From NCBI RefSeq assembly GCF_907164915.1, contig NC_061862.1, positions 30,758,628-30,822,627 of the forward strand: DNA of 64,000 nucleotides. Direction: 5' to 3'. Under the pieces are notes generated by a model. The model was not told the origin of the DNA. It was given only the letters and a program-made list of their open reading frames with translations, and made no database searches. Shown piece by piece: positions 60,767 through 64,000 of this stretch; positions within the stretch are counted from its first letter, which is position 1, and each line of letters starts with the position of its first letter. A program made the translations under genes and the position numbers. Source of the DNA: Impatiens glandulifera. Its lineage: Eukaryota > Streptophyta > Magnoliopsida > Ericales > Balsaminaceae.

Positions 60767-62418
60767 ATGGGTAGAAAGAAAAGTAATATGAATAAGGAAG
60801 TCAAAGAATTTTTGATGGAAGGTTTAATGGAGGCAGCTGAAATTGAAATTGATAGAATTCCTGAAAAAAGTATTCAAGAAAAACAGGGATGCAACAAAGG
60901 TAATGAACCAATTGCTGATAAAAACTCTAAAGAAAATGTAGCAAGAAATCAGGGGAAGAAAGAAGGAATTTCGAATGTTGGTTACAATGAAAGAGAAAAT
61001 CTCTTTGGACTAAAAATCAAATCACAAAACTCCCGATGCACGCAAAGAAATGAGAGATTGTGCTCAACAAAGAAAAAATACAGCAAAGAATCGTCCAATT
61101 GAATGTACACTATCTTAAGGACTGAAATTTACTACAGAAAGAAGAGTATGAAAAGATAGTAAACTGGTCATTTGAAACAATGAGGGAGCCGATGAAGTCC
61201 CCTAAATCTAAGACTTATACTATCAGGAGCAATTCCAACTGGAGAGTAAACGGGGTCTAGAAAAATAACACATGAAAGAAAACAAAGGATCATTCTTTTA
61301 AAGGAAAAATCTACTTGGGCAATGTTAAAACAAAAGTGGAGGTACTCAATTCTTCTTTTGAATTTAAATTGCCAACTGAAGTGGAAGAAAAATGTGTTAA
61401 AGAATGGGAAAATGTGGTGGTTGGAAACTACATAGGGAAGAATAGAGTATCATTCGCAGTGACTAAGGAAGCCTTAATGAAACAATGGGAGCAGAATGGA
61501 CTAACTAGTTAAGATTTCTGCAAATATACATGATCTCTATTTTCTACAGTTCAAGAAGGAATCAAACTTGGATGATATTCTGAAATATGGGCATACTTAT
61601 ATTGGATCAAATTGTATGAAGCTGAAGAGATGGTCTGAAAAATAAAACCTGCTAAGTAAACCAAAAGAAACAACCCATATATGGTTTAAGATTTGGAACA
61701 TCCCAGCACACATGTACAATGCAGAAGCTTTAAGTCACTTTGCAAGTTTATTGGGAAAACCAGTATACATGGACCCAATTACAAAAGGAGGAGAACAACT
61801 TACCTGTGCTAGAATAAGCATTGAAGTGCATCCTCGAAGTACGCTGCCAAAGAACATGACAGTAGTTGACAAGAAAGGAAAGTCTACAATAATGGAAATC
61901 TCATATGAATAGAGGCCAGATAAGTGTGTTTTCTGTGATACTTTCAACATGCTAACAATAAATGTGAAAAAACAGTTGAGGAAGAGCATAAAATCCTAAA
62001 AGCCCAAGAAGAAGAAAAGCAGAAAAATGAAACGGAAGAATCAAGAATCAAAGAGCATATTGGGGAAGTTAAAGAAAATCAACAAAGAAAAAATACAGAG
62101 GAAGAAATCAAGGAAGAATCAGAGAAGGAAGAAAGTAATGATGTAGAGAAAGAAATCAATGTAAAATCAAATAATGAAGAAATCAACGAAACTGATGAAA
62201 TAGGGGATAATGGAGAAGATAAACCTAAAGACAATGAAGATGAAGAGGAAGAAGATGAAATCAAATATACAACAGAGAATAAAAAAATAGAGGAAACTAA
62301 GGTTGTTGATCCTCAAACACGTAAAACTAAAATTGAGAAAAGTAGTGACAAAAGCCCTGATATCCTGAAGAAGAATACATTTTATTATATTAGTACGAGT
62401 TCATATAGAGGAGATTAA
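60767..62418 (+). pseudogene. LINE ORF1-type protein (DUF4283 and zinc knuckle), broken
   Basis: The ATG near 60767 opens a Lys/Glu-rich N-terminal part (MGRKKSNMNKEVKEF). After breaks near 61100-61300, the DUF4283 region follows (WFKIWNIPAHMYNAEALSHF; LGKPVYMDPITKGGEQL; ARISIEVHPRSTLP) at 61680-61860. Then comes a zinc knuckle of the C-x2-C-x4-H-x4-C type (CVFC ... HANNKC), with a one-base shift inside it at about 61950. A long acidic C-terminal tail (EEEIKEESEKEESNDV; DEEEEDEIKYT) ends at a TAA near 62416. In plant LINEs this protein binds the element RNA as a gag-like partner. Stops near 61510, 61645 and 61910 and the frameshifts make it non-functional. Confidence 0.82.
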
Positions 62419-62739
62419 ACAATAAGAGTAGACAAACATCATCATCGGCTTCAATTCAATCTCCCTTCATGAAGAACGGAAGAAGAATGAGACGTGGAAG
62501 AATACAATATGGTCAAAAGGCGGATATGGAGACAACATAGGTTGGGATAGCTAGATTGTAGTCTTTGTTCATTATAATCTGTGTTTTGTAATTTGATTTG
62601 ACAATCACCATTCAGAAACTTTTGGATCTTTTGTTTGTTATCTTACAATCAAAACTAGGGTTTGTTTAATTTTGATTATTGACCACTCCCATTTTTGGGC
62701 CTTTTAATGAAATGGTATTAAACCGTTTTTCCAAAAAAA

Positions 62740-63474
62740 TAAACTAAATATTATAAAATAGGGTGTTGAGTATAATCTGAATCAAATTAACTTTTAGGCC
62801 TAGTTATTTTTTAAATAATTTTAATATAATCAAATATAATTTTATTTTACTTTTAGATCATTTATTTATTAATTAAAATATTAAAATGTCTTATATTTAA
62901 TTATTATTATTATATATTAATATATTTTAAGAGATTGTTCGTTCACTTTATTTTTAAATTTAACCATACTTAAAATCGTTTTATACTTTCTCTAATAAAT
63001 CATATCATTCAAATCATTAACCAAAATATTAAAATATTCTCTATTTTTAAAAAAATAAAATTCATTTTATTATTATATATTTGTAACACCAAAAATTGCC
63101 CATCTCGAAAAGGTGTTTTCGTTACTCGATAGTCGCACCCCATTAATCACATTTCTCGAGTGAGACGATAAACCAAAATGGTAAGTTTGTGTATAGTACA
63201 TTTATAAATATCGATTTAGAGTGGCTTTGATTTTCTTAGAGTCGTCACCTAATTATTTCTCGAGTAATTAAGAAAAAAAGTTGTGTGATTTAAATGTGTT
63301 TTAGTGATTCTATTCTTGGTTTGGTGTTTGGTTACTCATGTTTAAATGCGTTTTATATCTTAATTTTTTTTGTTAACCTAATGCTAAGGGTGATTGTGAT
63401 CTTTTGATTTTTTTTACGAATAAGCATACTTACAAGTATAAAGAAAATAAAAAAATGAAAGTCATATGTACAAA
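62740..63474. other. AT-rich DNA with a gypsy-LTR-like segment at 63090-63370
   Basis: 63090-63370 (TTTCTCGAGTGAGACGATAA; ACCAAAATGGTAAG; TTAGAGTCGTCACCTAATTA) is the relative of 58310-58640. No other feature recognised. Confidence 0.4.
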
Positions 63475-64000
63475 TCTATATATATATATAATGATGCTTA
63501 ATTTTTAAAGTGTTCGGATTGCCGGGTCGAGAGTTGTGGTTAATTTGGATATTTATGTGAGAGTAATGGATACTTGGGTCGGATTGTGGGTTGACCCTCC
63601 CATAAACTTAAAACGGTTAAAAATAAATTTAAAAATTTTATTTGTAGGTTTCGAACTTGCAACCTAACAAAAACAAGTACAACCTTTTAACCAACTAAGC
63701 TAACAACACTTTATATTTAAAATTCAACACCAAATTTGTTGAACGCGAGACATTTAATCAATAAAAGTTCAAATTTTTAACTAACTAATATATATATATA
63801 TATATATAATGATGCTTAATTTTTAAAGTGTCCGGATTGTCGGGTCGAGAGCTGTGGTTAATTTGGATATTTATGTGAGAGTAAATGGATACTTGGGTCG
63901 GATTGTGGGTTGACCTGCCCATAAACTTAAAACGGTTAAAAATAAATTTAAAAATGTTATTTGTAGGTTTCGAACTTGCAACCTAACATAACAAATACAA
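63475..64000 (+). mobile_element. Helitron-type tandem 5' units, running off the right edge
   Basis: Two units start at 63475 (TCTATATATATATATAATGA) and about 63788, period about 313, the same family as 26151-27300 and 34637-35115. The tRNA-like module is present in the first (minus, about 63645-63710) and begins again in the second. The 3' end is outside the window. Confidence 0.72.

Larger units (their letters stand above)
60410..62739 (+). mobile_element. LINE-like element with ORF1 and 3' end but no ORF2
   Basis: Parts in order: a 5' leader with ACGAACGACAC repeats, a leader ending at the ATG near 60767, an ORF1-type pseudogene to about 62418, and a 3' region ending TTTTAATGAAATGGTATTAA and a short A tract near 62739. 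The same 3' region and ORF1 tail are joined in the same way in the copy at 52536-53947. The 5' limit is an estimate and no target duplication could be fixed (AAATAAACT near 60362 and 62736 is a weak candidate). Confidence 0.75.

Noticed and set aside
62079..62264. Ser-rich minus-strand open frame
   Set aside because: Antisense of the acidic, GAA-rich tail of the LINE ORF1; the Ser run is a mirror of Glu/Asp codons.

Overview
The window looks like nuclear DNA of a flowering plant, probably a eudicot. It is very AT-rich and packed with plant-type transposable elements (CACTA, hAT, PIF/Harbinger, Helitron, Copia, LINE, and a probable Tat/Ogre-type LTR). It holds one convincing host gene, a two-exon BLADE-ON-PETIOLE (NPR5/NPR6-like) gene on the minus strand at 14789-16955. 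The species cannot be named from the sequence alone.

Layout. 1-12221 is a three-level nest of DNA transposons. A CACTA element (CACTA-1, transposase on minus, left end outside the window, right end at 8617) sits inside the tnp2 gene of an older CACTA element (CACTA-2, plus strand, right end at 12221). CACTA-1 is itself interrupted by a hAT element (3217-6877) with a perfect 8-bp target duplication. 12225-26150 is the gene-bearing, TE-poor part: the BOP gene, AT microsatellites and one clear Tourist-type MITE. 26151-35115 holds a tandem array of a Helitron-type 5' unit with an embedded tRNA-like promoter module, a nested Harbinger/foldback complex with a transposase remnant, an array of long tandem repeats carrying CCGACA motifs, and a short composite Helitron with a recognisable 3' end. 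35430-36890 is an internally deleted LINE. 37-46 kb is AT-rich with MITEs and a non-autonomous hAT.

46359-48723 is probably one LTR of a Tat/Ogre-like element with an internal minisatellite. 49660-51606 is another non-autonomous hAT with a perfect 8-bp duplication. 52363-57490 is a decayed Copia retrotransposon (minus). Its 3' LTR was split by a 5'-truncated LINE and its RT/RNase H region by a small GC-rich hAT MITE. 58894-59711 is a foldback MITE. 60410-62739 is a longer copy of the same LINE-like family; both copies carry an ORF1-type gene and a 3' end but no reverse transcriptase. 63475-64000 is the start of another Helitron-type tandem array.

Only the BOP gene looks functional. Every transposase, polymerase or gag-like reading frame seen is broken by stops, frameshifts or deletions. 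The elements interact mainly by nesting, which gives a relative order of insertion. The points most worth a second look are the tandem Helitron units with Pol III-like A and B boxes, and the ORF1-only LINE family.
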